Positions 37,208 through 46,174 of a stretch of DNA of 64,000 nt are shown here, piece by piece. The stretch is from assembly GCA_963669415.2 (NCBI GenBank), contig CAXXPS010000003.1, positions 992,001-1,056,000 on the forward strand, written 5' to 3'. Origin of the DNA: JAWKWH01 sp963669415 (GTDB lineage Bacteria; Pseudomonadota; Alphaproteobacteria; Rhizobiales; Rhizobiaceae). The position numbers and the translations under genes are program-made. Below the pieces are notes generated by a model. That model saw only the letters and a list, made by a program, of their open reading frames with translations, ran no database searches and was not told the origin of the DNA. How positions within the stretch are numbered: position 1 is the first letter of the stretch; every line of letters begins with the position of its first letter.

Positions 37208-38245
37208 ATGAAACCGTTCAGAGTTGGGCTAAGTGCCGACTTCATGAAACCGGATGGGACCGCCGCCTTTCCGTCATTCGACCTGTCACCGCTCGATGAA
37301 GATCCCCGCATTGAATGGTCGTTTGTTCCCATTGACAGTGGTCGCATCACTGCATCGGCGATGGAGGGGTTGGACGCCCTGATCCTGCTCGCCGCCAGGT
37401 TCGACGCCGATAGTTTTCCAGGCGACGACAGGCTGGCGTTGATCGCGCGATTTGGCGTCGGCTACGACACGGTGGATGTGGATGCCTGTACAAAACACAA
37501 TTGCGCCCTGACGATCACACCCAATGGTGTGCGAAGGCCGGTCGCTGTTGCAATACTGACCTTCATCTTCGCATTGTCGGGCAAACTGATGGTCAAAAAC
37601 CAGATCGCCAGACAAGGACCTGAAGGATGGGCCAAGCGCGTCAATCATATGGGCAATGGTCTGCAGGGACAGACCTTGGGGTCGGTCGGCGTCGGCAATA
37701 TTGGCGCGGAAATGTTTCGTTTGGCCAAACCGCTGGACATGTCATTCATCGCGTACGATCCCTACGTCGATTCGACCCTGGCAAACGAGCTTGGCATTGA
37801 ATTGGTGGACATGGAGACACTGTTCAGCCGGTCAGACTACCTGGCATTGAACTGCCCGCTTTCGGAAGAAACCCAAGGCCTGGTCAATGCTGAGCGATTG
37901 GCACTCATGAAACCGAGCGCATGCCTCATCAACACCGCTCGGGGACAGATTGTCGATCAGAAAGCCCTTTACGACGCCCTGTCATCTGGCGGCATTGCTG
38001 GTGCCGGTCTGGATGTGTTTGAGGAAGAGCCGGGGGCGGCGGATGATCCCATCTTTCAACTCGACAATATCATTGTGACGCCGCATGCGCTGTGTTGGAC
38101 GGATCAGTGTTTTGCCGGCATCGGGGCCGACGATATTGCGGCAGTCAAAGCGGTAATGGCCGGAGACATTCCGGTCGGGATCGTGAATCGAGACATTCTC
38201 AGCAATGATCGCTGGTCGGAAAAACTGACTGCCCACAGGCAGTGA
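37208..38245 (+). CDS. D-isomer-specific 2-hydroxyacid dehydrogenase
   Basis: NAD-dependent dehydrogenase of 345 residues. The active-site Arg lies in LIARFGVGYDTVD or in LINTARGQIVDQKAL, the Rossmann motif is SVGVGNIGAEMF and the catalytic His lies in VTPHALCW. The ATG at 37208 has AGGAGG 6 nt upstream. It differs clearly from the serine-cycle hprA in this window (longer, with a VGVGNIG motif), so it is not a simple duplicate. Probably reduces or oxidises a hydroxy acid linked to the aldolase step. Confidence 0.85.
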   Translation: MKPFRVGLSADFMKPDGTAAFPSFDLSPLDEDPRIEWSFVPIDSGRITASAMEGLDALILLAARFDADSFPGDDRLALIARFGVGYDTVDVDACTKHNCALTITPNGVRRPVAVAILTFIFALSGKLMVKNQIARQGPEGWAKRVNHMGNGLQGQTLGSVGVGNIGAEMFRLAKPLDMSFIAYDPYVDSTLANELGIELVDMETLFSRSDYLALNCPLSEETQGLVNAERLALMKPSACLINTARGQIVDQKALYDALSSGGIAGAGLDVFEEEPGAADDPIFQLDNIIVTPHALCWTDQCFAGIGADDIAAVKAVMAGDIPVGIVNRDILSNDRWSEKLTAHRQ

Positions 38246-38359
38246 ATGACCAGAGAAAGAGCGCCAGAGCGGACTGGATTGGATGTCCGGTATGAATGTT
38301 GGTCAATGGTTGGAAGATCTGACTGCACAGCGGCGCAAATCCGAGCTGGAAGTAATGTG

Positions 38360-39346
38360 CTACTCCTGTGGGCGCGTGCCGGCATTGCGTTCTAGCATCT
38401 CGTAATCTGTCTCCGGCTCAAAAAGTGCCCGACCGACCGCAAATTCCCTGCCTTTCGTTAGTGCGGCTAGTGCCTCATTGTACGGTGTGGGAATTCCAAG
38501 TGTGCGACCCTCGCGCACAAGCGCGCCATTCAGCGCATAGATTTCGGTCCGGCGTCCTCGTTCCATATGCTGGAGCATTGACGGTTTGGAAAACTTGGCC
38601 CAGCAGTGTTTCTTGATGGTTTTGCGAACTTCCGTATCGGGAAGTGTGATCCCCTTTGCGGCCACGACAGCAAGCGCCTCGTCGATAATTTGGTCCTGAA
38701 ATTCATCCATTTCCTTGTGTCGCGCCAGTTCACCCAGTCGCATCCCCGTAACGGCGCACAGCGCGTTGATCGCAACATTGAGAACGAATTTGTTCCAGAT
38801 CACCGCCATAACATCGCTTGAGGCTTCGGTTTCGAATCCAGCGGATTCCAGTAAAATCTGAACGCGGCGGATCCGGTCTGTATCCGATCCATCGATCTCT
38901 CCAATGGTGGTCTTGTTCTGGTGGGTTTGATCAATGTGACCAGGCCCAATGGGGATAGCGCTGCACATGGTTGAACAAACAAGCACCGACTCCATTCCCA
39001 ACGCTCCGGCAAGCGTTTCCACATTGCCAATCCCGTTCTGGATCGTCATCGCAGCTCCATTGTCGCCCAAGACCTGCTTTGCGGTTTGTGCCGCAGCGCC
39101 GGTGTTGTTGGAATCAACGGTGACGATTGCGAGTTCACAGGCCAGTTTTGGAGCATCATGTGGCAAATATGCGGGGGATCTCAGCCTGATGTCACCGGGT
39201 ATCCCCGTCAGCCGCAACCCATCGCGATTGATAGCATCGACATGTTCAGCCCACTCATCAACAAAAACGACCTTGTTTCCGGAATGTGCCAGCCTTCCTC
39301 CGTAAGTGGCGCCCATGGCTCCTGCACCGATAACGCAGATTTGCAT
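38360..39346 (-). CDS. Ketopantoate reductase-like dehydrogenase
   Basis: NADPH-dependent reductase of the ApbA/PanE family, 328 residues. The N-terminal MQICVIGAGAMGATYGGRL carries the nucleotide-binding GxGxxG, and the C-terminal ApbA_C helical domain has the catalytic lysine region (VIWNKFVLNVAINALCAVT). True PanE enzymes make pantoate, but paralogues in catabolic clusters act on other branched 2-oxo or hydroxy acids. It is convergent with the hydroxyacid dehydrogenase gene and divergent from the hydratase-like gene. Confidence 0.85.
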   Translation of the reverse strand: MQICVIGAGAMGATYGGRLAHSGNKVVFVDEWAEHVDAINRDGLRLTGIPGDIRLRSPAYLPHDAPKLACELAIVTVDSNNTGAAAQTAKQVLGDNGAAMTIQNGIGNVETLAGALGMESVLVCSTMCSAIPIGPGHIDQTHQNKTTIGEIDGSDTDRIRRVQILLESAGFETEASSDVMAVIWNKFVLNVAINALCAVTGMRLGELARHKEMDEFQDQIIDEALAVVAAKGITLPDTEVRKTIKKHCWAKFSKPSMLQHMERGRRTEIYALNGALVREGRTLGIPTPYNEALAALTKGREFAVGRALFEPETDYEMLERNAGTRPQE

Positions 39347-39423
39347 ATTTAACCCCGGCTATTTGCAGCTCCTGCAAGAAAGAATACTCTGTTCGAATTC
39401 ATCTTACTGCACAGGGATAAATT

Positions 39424-40221
39424 GTGAACGACATTGAACTCGCCGCAAAGAAATACGTCGATGCTTTAGACAACGCTACGGTTCTGGAGCCAAACGCACA
39501 TCTGACGACCAACAATGCGTATGCCATTGTCGCATCAATCCGTCGGATGAGAATGCTGCGGGGCGAAAAGCCGATCGGGCGCAAGATCGGGTTTACAAAT
39601 ACCATGATCTGGCAGGATTACGGGATCTCGGAGCCAATTTGGGGTTATATGTTTGACACGACAGTTGAGCAGGCAGTTTCGGTTTCATCGATCGATGTTT
39701 CGCATCTTCTCGAGCCACGTATCGAGCCGGAAATTTGCTTCGGGCTTTCGGGAGCCGCTAATCCAGATATGGATGATGAAGCTCTTATCGGACGCATTGC
39801 GTGGGTCGCTCATGGTTTCGAGATTGTCCAATCCCTTTACCCTGATTGGAAGCTGGGTGTCGCAGATGCCATTGCCGCGGCCGGTATGCATGGTCACTTT
39901 TTGCTCGGCGAACCTCACCAAATCACACCGCAAAATTCGCAAGACTGGTTGCGGAGGTTAACAGACTTCGAGCTGACGCTCGCTTGCGATGGCAAGACGA
40001 TAGACCATGGTGTTGGAAGCAATGTCCTCGGAGGTCCACTTTCGGCACTACGCCACCTGGCGGGACTGCTGGCCCACGATCCTGATAATCCTGGTCTTGC
40101 CGCCGGCGAAATTGTCACGACCGGCTCACTTACCGGCGCGTTCCCCGTCTCGAGCGGTCAAGTTTGGTGCACCGAACTAAACGGAGTTCCGCTTGAAGGG
40201 CTCTCAATACGCATTGAGTGA
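39424..40221 (+). CDS. 2-keto-4-pentenoate hydratase-like protein (FAH superfamily)
   Basis: A 265-residue member of the MhpD/DmpE hydratase-decarboxylase group. The metal-binding acidic residues occur in LEPRIEPEICFGL and the VAHGFEIVQSLYPDW segment is typical. GTG is the start codon. Homologues hydrate or decarboxylate dienols from aromatic meta-cleavage, but no ring-cleavage genes are nearby, so a role with a sugar-derived 2-oxo acid is more likely. It ends just before a convergent SDR gene. Confidence 0.8.
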   Translation: MNDIELAAKKYVDALDNATVLEPNAHLTTNNAYAIVASIRRMRMLRGEKPIGRKIGFTNTMIWQDYGISEPIWGYMFDTTVEQAVSVSSIDVSHLLEPRIEPEICFGLSGAANPDMDDEALIGRIAWVAHGFEIVQSLYPDWKLGVADAIAAAGMHGHFLLGEPHQITPQNSQDWLRRLTDFELTLACDGKTIDHGVGSNVLGGPLSALRHLAGLLAHDPDNPGLAAGEIVTTGSLTGAFPVSSGQVWCTELNGVPLEGLSIRIE

Positions 40222-40232
40222 CAATGGGCAAC

Positions 40233-40982
40233 TCAGATCAGAGCTGTCTGCCCGCCGTCGACAGGTATCACCGCCCCAGTCAGGAAGCTCGCGGAGTCGC
40301 TTGCCAGGAACAAAGCGATACCAGCAAACTCATCAGGAGAGCCAAGCCGCTTGACCGGGAGTGTCGCTGCGAATTCCTGCCGGCTAGGCTCATCCATCAA
40401 CCCTCGAAGCATCGGAGTATCGGTCGGGCCAGGGGCGATAGCGTTCACTCGAATGTTTTCCGCCGCGTAGTCCACCGCAAGTGCCTTGGTCAACATCGCT
40501 ACGCCTCCCTTGGAGGTCACGTATGCCAACGCTCCTGGAATGGCGTCATGCGCTCCCGTCGACGAAGACACGGTGATGATAGCGCCGCCATGCTGTCGCA
40601 TCAGAGGAATGGCGGCACGAGCGCAGTTGAAGGTACCAGTGAGGTTGACACCTATTACACGCTCCCAGTCTTCATCGTTTGTCTCCTCGGCAGTTCCAGC
40701 TTTAAAGACACCTGCGGCACAAACCAGCGAATCCAATCGAGGGCCAGCATTCTCAAAGAGCGCTGCGACCGAGCTGCTGGACGAAACATCAACTGTCTCC
40801 CAGTCAGCGTTAAGACCTTCGCTTCGAAGCCGATCGGCAGCTGACCGCGCAGCATCTCCGGATATGTCCGCAATCAAGACACTGGCGCCTGCTTGGCAAA
40901 AACCTTTGGCTATGGCCAGACCAATGCCGGAGGCCCCGCCTGTAACGAGAACCCGCTTTTCGCTGAAATCATGCTTGATCAC
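40233..40982 (-). CDS. Short-chain dehydrogenase/reductase
   Basis: Classical SDR of 249 residues. The cofactor motif TGGASGIG is near the N-terminus, NLTGTFNCARAA covers the NNAG-like region, and the catalytic Ser-Tyr-Lys set is visible in VSSSTGA and AYVTSKGG. The C-terminal ASDSASFLTGAVIPVDGGQ is typical. The GTG start at 40982 has GAGGAG 6 nt upstream; the frame continues 21 codons further without family support. No Gfo/Idh/MocA-type apiose dehydrogenase is present in the island, so this SDR or the zinc dehydrogenase may do that oxidation. Confidence 0.88.
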   Translation of the reverse strand: MIKHDFSEKRVLVTGGASGIGLAIAKGFCQAGASVLIADISGDAARSAADRLRSEGLNADWETVDVSSSSSVAALFENAGPRLDSLVCAAGVFKAGTAEETNDEDWERVIGVNLTGTFNCARAAIPLMRQHGGAIITVSSSTGAHDAIPGALAYVTSKGGVAMLTKALAVDYAAENIRVNAIAPGPTDTPMLRGLMDEPSRQEFAATLPVKRLGSPDEFAGIALFLASDSASFLTGAVIPVDGGQTALI

Positions 40983-41173
40983 TGGATGCTCCTCAATGGA
41001 CCTGTCGCAAAACCTTATCCTTGCGCCGGTGATCGCCGCAACCATTGCACCTTGAGGTATCCCAGTTTGCGAGGCAGGGAAGATGTACCTGAACGTAGTT
41101 TTAAAAGAACGTAGATTGCGCTAGGCTTTTCAGCTTGAAACTTTTGCGTTGGGAACGCGCAAGGTGAGGAAGT

Positions 41174-42022
41174 ATGGCGCCCGTAACCTCGCTAAATGTG
41201 TTTTGTTCGACACCGGATGTTGTTGACGAACAATTCGTCGTGCCGCTGTTAGCCGAGCCGCTGGAAAGTCTGGCGCACAAAGCCGGAGAGCTGGGATTCG
41301 ATGGTTTGGAATTCCTCCCGAACGCTGATGATTGTCCGCCTGCGGAATTGTTGTCAAAGGCGCTGGACGAGGCGGGAACAAAGGTCAGCGTCGTCAACTC
41401 CGGACGAATGCGTTCGCGTGGATATGCGCTTTTGCACAAGGATCCAGACATTCGGCGCCATTCCATCGGTGTGTTCAAGCAATTTATTTCGCTTGCGGGT
41501 GCGCTTGGTGCACGCGTCGGGCTTGGCCTGGCGCGCGGCGATTCCGTAACGACACTCGAAGGTGCTGGTTTAAAGCCGTTAATGTTGGACGTATTCGGAG
41601 AGATCGCCGAGCATGCAAGCATGGAGGAGACCTTTGTGATGCTTGAGCCGGCTGATCCCGGTTTCGTGGCGGCAATATTGCGGGTTCGTGAAGCCGTATC
41701 CGTGGCGCGTGAGGTCAATTCCCCCGGATTCCGGATAATGCTGGATACCTATCAGCTTTACGAAGTGGAGGATTCGATCCCAGATGGTTTCGCGGCTGCT
41801 AAGGGGATGGCCAGTCACATCCACCTTTATGATCCCGGTCACTGGTCGCCGGGTTTGCTGCCGGAACCGGAAAGGATGGATTGGAACCTCATTCGCCGTT
41901 CCATGGACGAAACCGGTTTTTCGGGAAGCGCATCGATCGTGCTGCCGAAAGGGGGCGACATTGAAGAAGGGACCCGTCGCTCGCTTGCATTTCTCAGAGA
42001 AGTGCTGATGGACAGACCGTAA
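41174..42022 (+). CDS. Sugar phosphate isomerase/epimerase-like TIM-barrel protein
   Basis: Xylose isomerase-like TIM-barrel protein of 282 residues (AP_endonuc_2 family). LGFDGLEFLPNADD, ETFVMLEPADPG, IMLDTYQLY and HIHLYDPG carry the metal-binding acidic residues and histidines of the fold. Some members isomerise or decarboxylate sugar acids; the 3-oxo-isoapionate decarboxylases of other apionate pathways may be in this superfamily, but I cannot confirm that match. The next gene starts 22 nt downstream. Confidence 0.8.
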   Translation: MAPVTSLNVFCSTPDVVDEQFVVPLLAEPLESLAHKAGELGFDGLEFLPNADDCPPAELLSKALDEAGTKVSVVNSGRMRSRGYALLHKDPDIRRHSIGVFKQFISLAGALGARVGLGLARGDSVTTLEGAGLKPLMLDVFGEIAEHASMEETFVMLEPADPGFVAAILRVREAVSVAREVNSPGFRIMLDTYQLYEVEDSIPDGFAAAKGMASHIHLYDPGHWSPGLLPEPERMDWNLIRRSMDETGFSGSASIVLPKGGDIEEGTRRSLAFLREVLMDRP

Positions 42023-42044
42023 TGCGAGCATCAGGAGAAGTTCA

Positions 42045-43097
42045 ATGAAAGCGGCGTCATGGCATGGCAGGAAGGACATCAGAGTAGGCGATCTGCCGGA
42101 ACCGGCAATTGTCCCTGGCAAAGTGAAAATCAAAGTGGCCTGCTGCGGCATTTGTGGAACGGATCTTCATGAATATGCCGCAGGTCCAATCTTCATTCCC
42201 GTCGATACGCCGCATCCTCAAACCGGCGTTACCGCGCCGGTTATTCTCGGGCACGAGTTTTCCGGCGAAGTAGTCGAGACCGGCTCAGGCGTTTCGCGGG
42301 TCGGCATTGGTGACAGGGTCTGCGTGGAGCCTATCATCTCATGCGGCGTTTGTGCGGCCTGCCGGGCAGGATGTTACAATCTTTGTGAGCGGATTGCTTT
42401 TCATGGAATATCTTCGCCTGATGGCGGCGCCTTCGCAGAACTCACCATGGCCGACGAACGGATGGTGTATCCGATTCCCGATAGCATGAGCTACGAGCTG
42501 GCATCACTTGTTGAACCGGCGGCGATGGTTGTTCATGCTGTCCGCCGCAGCAATTTCCGCATTGGAGACACCGCGGCGGTTTTCGGTGCAGGGCCGATCG
42601 GTATGCTGTTGATTCAAATGTTACGCGCAGCCGGCGCCAGTGAAATAATCGCGGTCGAGATTTCAGCTGCCCGCCGCGAACATGCGAAAAAGATTGGAGC
42701 AGACCATGCGATCGATCCGGCTGAAACGGATGCCACTGCAATCATCCGCGAATTAACATCCGATGGAGTTGCGGTAGCGTTCGAAGCGTCAGGTGCACCA
42801 CAGGCGCTTCCCGCCGCCATCTCATCCACGCGGTATGATGGCCAGACCGTAGTCGTCAGTGTTTGGGAGGGCGCAGCGAATATTGAACCGAACGACTTCG
42901 TTTTCCAGGAACGGAGCCTGATCGGGATTTTGGGGAATTGTGGAACATTCCCGGATACGATCTCGCTGATTGATCGCGGAATCCTTGCTGTCGGAGATTT
43001 GATTACCTCCGAAATATCCCTGAAAGAGATTGTTCCAAAGGGCTTTGAAGCATTGCTGGGCTCAAAAGAGCAGGTCAAAATTCTCGTTCGGCCTTAA
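42045..43097 (+). CDS. Zinc-dependent medium-chain dehydrogenase (butanediol/sorbitol dehydrogenase-like)
   Basis: MDR-family alcohol dehydrogenase of 350 residues. The catalytic zinc ligands lie in CCGICGTDLHEY and GHEFSGEV, the structural zinc site has four cysteines in CGVCAACRAGCYNLC, and the NAD-binding motif is FGAGPIGMLLIQM. It probably oxidises a secondary alcohol of a polyol or sugar acid. It is cotranscribed with the TIM-barrel gene. Confidence 0.88.
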   Translation: MKAASWHGRKDIRVGDLPEPAIVPGKVKIKVACCGICGTDLHEYAAGPIFIPVDTPHPQTGVTAPVILGHEFSGEVVETGSGVSRVGIGDRVCVEPIISCGVCAACRAGCYNLCERIAFHGISSPDGGAFAELTMADERMVYPIPDSMSYELASLVEPAAMVVHAVRRSNFRIGDTAAVFGAGPIGMLLIQMLRAAGASEIIAVEISAARREHAKKIGADHAIDPAETDATAIIRELTSDGVAVAFEASGAPQALPAAISSTRYDGQTVVVSVWEGAANIEPNDFVFQERSLIGILGNCGTFPDTISLIDRGILAVGDLITSEISLKEIVPKGFEALLGSKEQVKILVRP

Positions 43098-43273
43098 GGT
43101 CCGGCGAAATCTGGCCAGGGTCAGGACTCATTAATCTCATGCAGACACAGGACTTTACATCCGGTCAAGCCGTTCCGCCCAACCTGCCCGAATGGCTGTT
43201 GTGAGCTCTTAACAGGCATAGGAAACCTATCGTAAAACTGGCACCCATCAGCGGGACTACGAGCTCGCTGGGA

Positions 43274-44218
43274 ATGACAGTGGAAAAGTTGAAGACAAGC
43301 GAAATGAAACGGCTTTTACCTCACGAAACAGAACAGCGATTTCTTATTTTCGCTGCAACCGGGACGGATCTGATTTTCAATCGTGGTGTCGATTTACCTG
43401 GCTTTGCATCTTTTCCTCTGGTCGAGGACCCGAAGGCGCAACCAATAATCGTGGACCAAATGCGAGACCTTTTGGACGTCACCGCCGAAGCCGGATTGGG
43501 CTGTATCATCGATACGCTGACGTGGATGGCTAACCGGGACCGCGCCGCGCCACTTGGATATGACGCAGATCGCCTGGCGGCACTAAACCGAAAGGCCGTG
43601 GACCTTATGTGCGACCTGCGGAAAGAGGCAACACGCGGTGATGTGCTTGTGGCGCTTTGCGTTGGTCCGTCTCGGGACGCCTATGCGAAATCGGAGCCGA
43701 TGTCAGTGGACGTCGCGCGAGCATATCATGCCGTTCAGATCGGCTCTGTAGCCGATAAGGAAATCGACTTGGTCAACGCTTACACGTTCAATCAGGTGGA
43801 AGAGGCAGCAGGAGCAGTGCTCGCGGCCAAGGATTGCGGAGTGCCGATCGCTGTCTCGTTTGTGGTGGAAACGGATGGTTGCCTGGACAATGGCACCGGA
43901 CTGGAAGAAGCAATCGACCGAGTTGATGGGCTCACCGACGAGGCCGCGGCGTATTTCATGGTGAACTGCGCGCACCCTGATCATTTCAGCCATGTATTGA
44001 CGGGGCACCCCCGGCTGAAGGGGTTCGCCGTGAATGCTTCGCGGTGCAGTCATGCCGAACTGGATGATGCAACAGAGCTGGACGACGGTGACCCGGAGGA
44101 ACTGGGTGCACAGGTTGCGGGGCTGGTGCGCAAGTTCCCAAGCATCTCAATCGTTGGCGGCTGTTGCGGGTCCGACTCCAGGCATATGAGGGAGATGGCG
44201 GTGGGAATATCCGATTAA
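43274..44218 (+). CDS. Homocysteine S-methyltransferase domain protein
   Basis: Zinc-dependent methyltransferase-fold protein of 314 residues. The zinc cysteines are visible in FMVNCAHP and IVGGCCGSD, and the barrel segment VPIAVSFVVETDGCLDNG is typical of the MHT1/BHMT group. The N-terminal substrate loop is unusual (AATGTDLIFNRGVDLPGFASF in place of the normal GGxGTxL), which hints at a methyl donor or acceptor other than S-methylmethionine. It stands alone 177 bases after the zinc dehydrogenase and just before the insertion sequences. Confidence 0.8.
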   Translation: MTVEKLKTSEMKRLLPHETEQRFLIFAATGTDLIFNRGVDLPGFASFPLVEDPKAQPIIVDQMRDLLDVTAEAGLGCIIDTLTWMANRDRAAPLGYDADRLAALNRKAVDLMCDLRKEATRGDVLVALCVGPSRDAYAKSEPMSVDVARAYHAVQIGSVADKEIDLVNAYTFNQVEEAAGAVLAAKDCGVPIAVSFVVETDGCLDNGTGLEEAIDRVDGLTDEAAAYFMVNCAHPDHFSHVLTGHPRLKGFAVNASRCSHAELDDATELDDGDPEELGAQVAGLVRKFPSISIVGGCCGSDSRHMREMAVGISD

Positions 44219-44318
44219 GGTCGAAATTTGTCGATTACGAAATCATGGCCCGAATCGACCGAAGCTCTTTGAGACCCGAAGATCCAATCGGCAGCTTTGT
44301 TCAATAGTTGGCGTTGAA

Positions 44319-44397
44319 TGTCCGAAGCCGAAATGTCTGCTTTCAGGACTGACACGAAAGCCAGCGAACGGCCGAAATGGGGGCGCAAAGCGGACAT
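44319..44397 (-). repeat. Dispersed intergenic repeat, copy A
   Basis: Read on the minus strand it carries GCTTTGCGCCCCC, then TCGG.CGTTCG, then TCCTGAAAGC, the same order as copies B (about 46035-46094) and C (49690-49751). Short open frames across it are not genes. Confidence 0.7.
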
Positions 44398-44471
44398 ATA
44401 TTTTGGCGAAATCGAACTGCTGCAATGTGCTGAAATCTCCATGCGTGTTATGTCTGGCGAACACCCAATTT

Positions 44472-46003
44472 GGGCTGATTTTGATGAAAAAGTCGCCTCA
44501 TTGAGGGCATTTTGACCTGATTCAGTTTCTCAAGTGATTTGGGAGACAGAAGCCGATGATGGGATCACGCAAGGAGTGTCAGGCGGCGCTATTTTACGAA
44601 TTCAGTCTTGAGGATCATGTCCCAGCCGATCACCTGTTGCGGTCAGTGGATCGATTTGTCGACCTGACCGGCATCCGAGCACATCTTCGACCGTTCTATA
44701 GCGACATCGGCCGTCCGTCGGTTGACCCGGAACTGATGATCCGAATGCTTCTGATCGGCTATATCATGGGTATCCGGTCGGAACGGCGGTTGTGTGTGGA
44801 AGTTCATCTGAACCTGGCCTATCGCTGGTTCTGTCGTCTGGACCTGGGCGATCCCGTTCCCGATCAGTCGACCTTCTCCAAGAACCGCCACGGACGCTTT
44901 CGGGAAAGCGATTTGTTCCGGCAGCTGTTTGAGAGTGTCGTTGGCCGCTGCATCGAGGAAGGCCTGGTCGGTGGCGATGTGTTTGCCGCCGATGCAAGCA
45001 TCATCCGGGCGGATGCCAACAAGCAGAACTCAACCCCGAAGGACCAATGGGACCCGACCGCACTCGATCCAGATGCTGTTCCACGGGCGGTGAAGGAATA
45101 TCTGGACGTGTTGGATGAAGCGGCCTTTGGTGCCGCCAGCGAAGTCAAACCGAAGTTCACATCGCACAGCGACCCAGCTTCTCAATGGACGGGTGCACTC
45201 AAAGGTCCGGCGTTCTTTGCTTACGCAGACAATTATCTTATCGACACGGACAATGCGATTATTGTGGATGTTGAGGCCAGTCGGGCCATCCGGCAGGCGG
45301 AAGTCGGCGCAACGCGCACGATGATCCAGAGAACGCGGGACAGGTTTGGTCTCTACCCGGAGATACTCGCGGCCGATCAGGCCTACGGGTCAGCAGAGAA
45401 CCTCAACTGGCTTCTGGAAGAGGAAGGTATCCTGCCGCACATTCCTGTCTTCGATAAGTCGAAGCGTATGGATGGTTCCTTTCCGAATACGGCATTCGTC
45501 TTCAATCATGAGGCCGACGAGTATGCGTGTCCCGGTGGCAACCGGCTGAAGAAGTACTGGCGCAAGATGACCAAACCTCGATCAGGGATCAGCAGGGATG
45601 GCTTCATCCGCTACTACGCCCGCAAGGAGGATTGTTCATCTTGTGCTCTCAAAGCCAAATGCACACCCAATCAACCGGCCCGTAAAATCGCCCGTCACAT
45701 CTATGAAGGTGCACGTGATCTCGCCCGCGAGATCGCCACAACCGACGCTTACGTCGACACCCAGCGACGGCGGAAGAAGGTTGAAATGCTGTTCGCCCAT
45801 CTCAAACGCATTCTCAAACTCGACCGATTGCGTCTTCGAGGACCAAACGGAGCCAAAGACGAGTTCCACCTCGCAGCAACAGCCCAAAACCTCCGCAAGC
45901 TTGCAAAACTAATCCCGCAACCAGCATGAAAACCGAGTGGGACACCATTCATTCGCATTCAAGCGGCGACTGAAACAAAGCCTTTTTCATCAAAATCGGC
46001 TCA
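44472..46003 (+). mobile_element. IS1182-family insertion sequence
   Basis: About 1.5 kb with one transposase gene. Inverted ends are visible: GCTGATTTTGATGAAAAAG at 44474-44492 and its inverse at about 45982-46001, with one mismatch at the third base. The exact outer limits and the target duplication could not be fixed by eye. Confidence 0.8.
44556..45929 (+). CDS. IS1182-family transposase
   Basis: Complete transposase of 457 residues. The N-terminal DUF772 domain (DHLLRSVDRFVDLTGIRAHLRPFYSDIGRPSVDPELMIRMLLIGYIMGIRSERRL) is followed by the DDE region with FAADASIIRADANK and AADQAYGS, and a C-terminal DDE_Tnp_1_6 part with a CSSCALKAKC zinc-like segment and RRRKKVEMLFAHLKRIL. No frameshift or stop was seen, so the element may be active. 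Confidence 0.93.
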   Translation: MMGSRKECQAALFYEFSLEDHVPADHLLRSVDRFVDLTGIRAHLRPFYSDIGRPSVDPELMIRMLLIGYIMGIRSERRLCVEVHLNLAYRWFCRLDLGDPVPDQSTFSKNRHGRFRESDLFRQLFESVVGRCIEEGLVGGDVFAADASIIRADANKQNSTPKDQWDPTALDPDAVPRAVKEYLDVLDEAAFGAASEVKPKFTSHSDPASQWTGALKGPAFFAYADNYLIDTDNAIIVDVEASRAIRQAEVGATRTMIQRTRDRFGLYPEILAADQAYGSAENLNWLLEEEGILPHIPVFDKSKRMDGSFPNTAFVFNHEADEYACPGGNRLKKYWRKMTKPRSGISRDGFIRYYARKEDCSSCALKAKCTPNQPARKIARHIYEGARDLAREIATTDAYVDTQRRRKKVEMLFAHLKRILKLDRLRLRGPNGAKDEFHLAATAQNLRKLAKLIPQPA

Positions 46004-46034
46004 GAGCAGACTTTCACGGTGAGGGATCTGGAAG

Positions 46035-46094
46035 GCTGCTTTGCGCCCCCAACTCGGACGTTCGTCAACTTCTGATGAGATCCTGAAAGCGGAT
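46035..46094 (+). repeat. Dispersed intergenic repeat, copy B (split by the IS110 element)
   Basis: Same motif order as copies A and C. The repeat stops at CCTGAAAGCGGA where the IS110-type element begins; the sequence after the element resumes with GGACATTGCAGC (about 47441), the expected continuation of the repeat. Confidence 0.65.
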
Positions 46095-46174
46095 GGGGTG
46101 GATGGCTCCTGCTCCATCGGCGTCGCAATGCGCCATAATACAGGTGTCAATATCTGCGCGAGAGGAGCCACCCC

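Noticed and set aside
44215..44515. Small open frames on both strands before the IS1182 transposase
   Set aside because: They lie across dispersed repeat copy A and the left inverted end of the insertion sequence.
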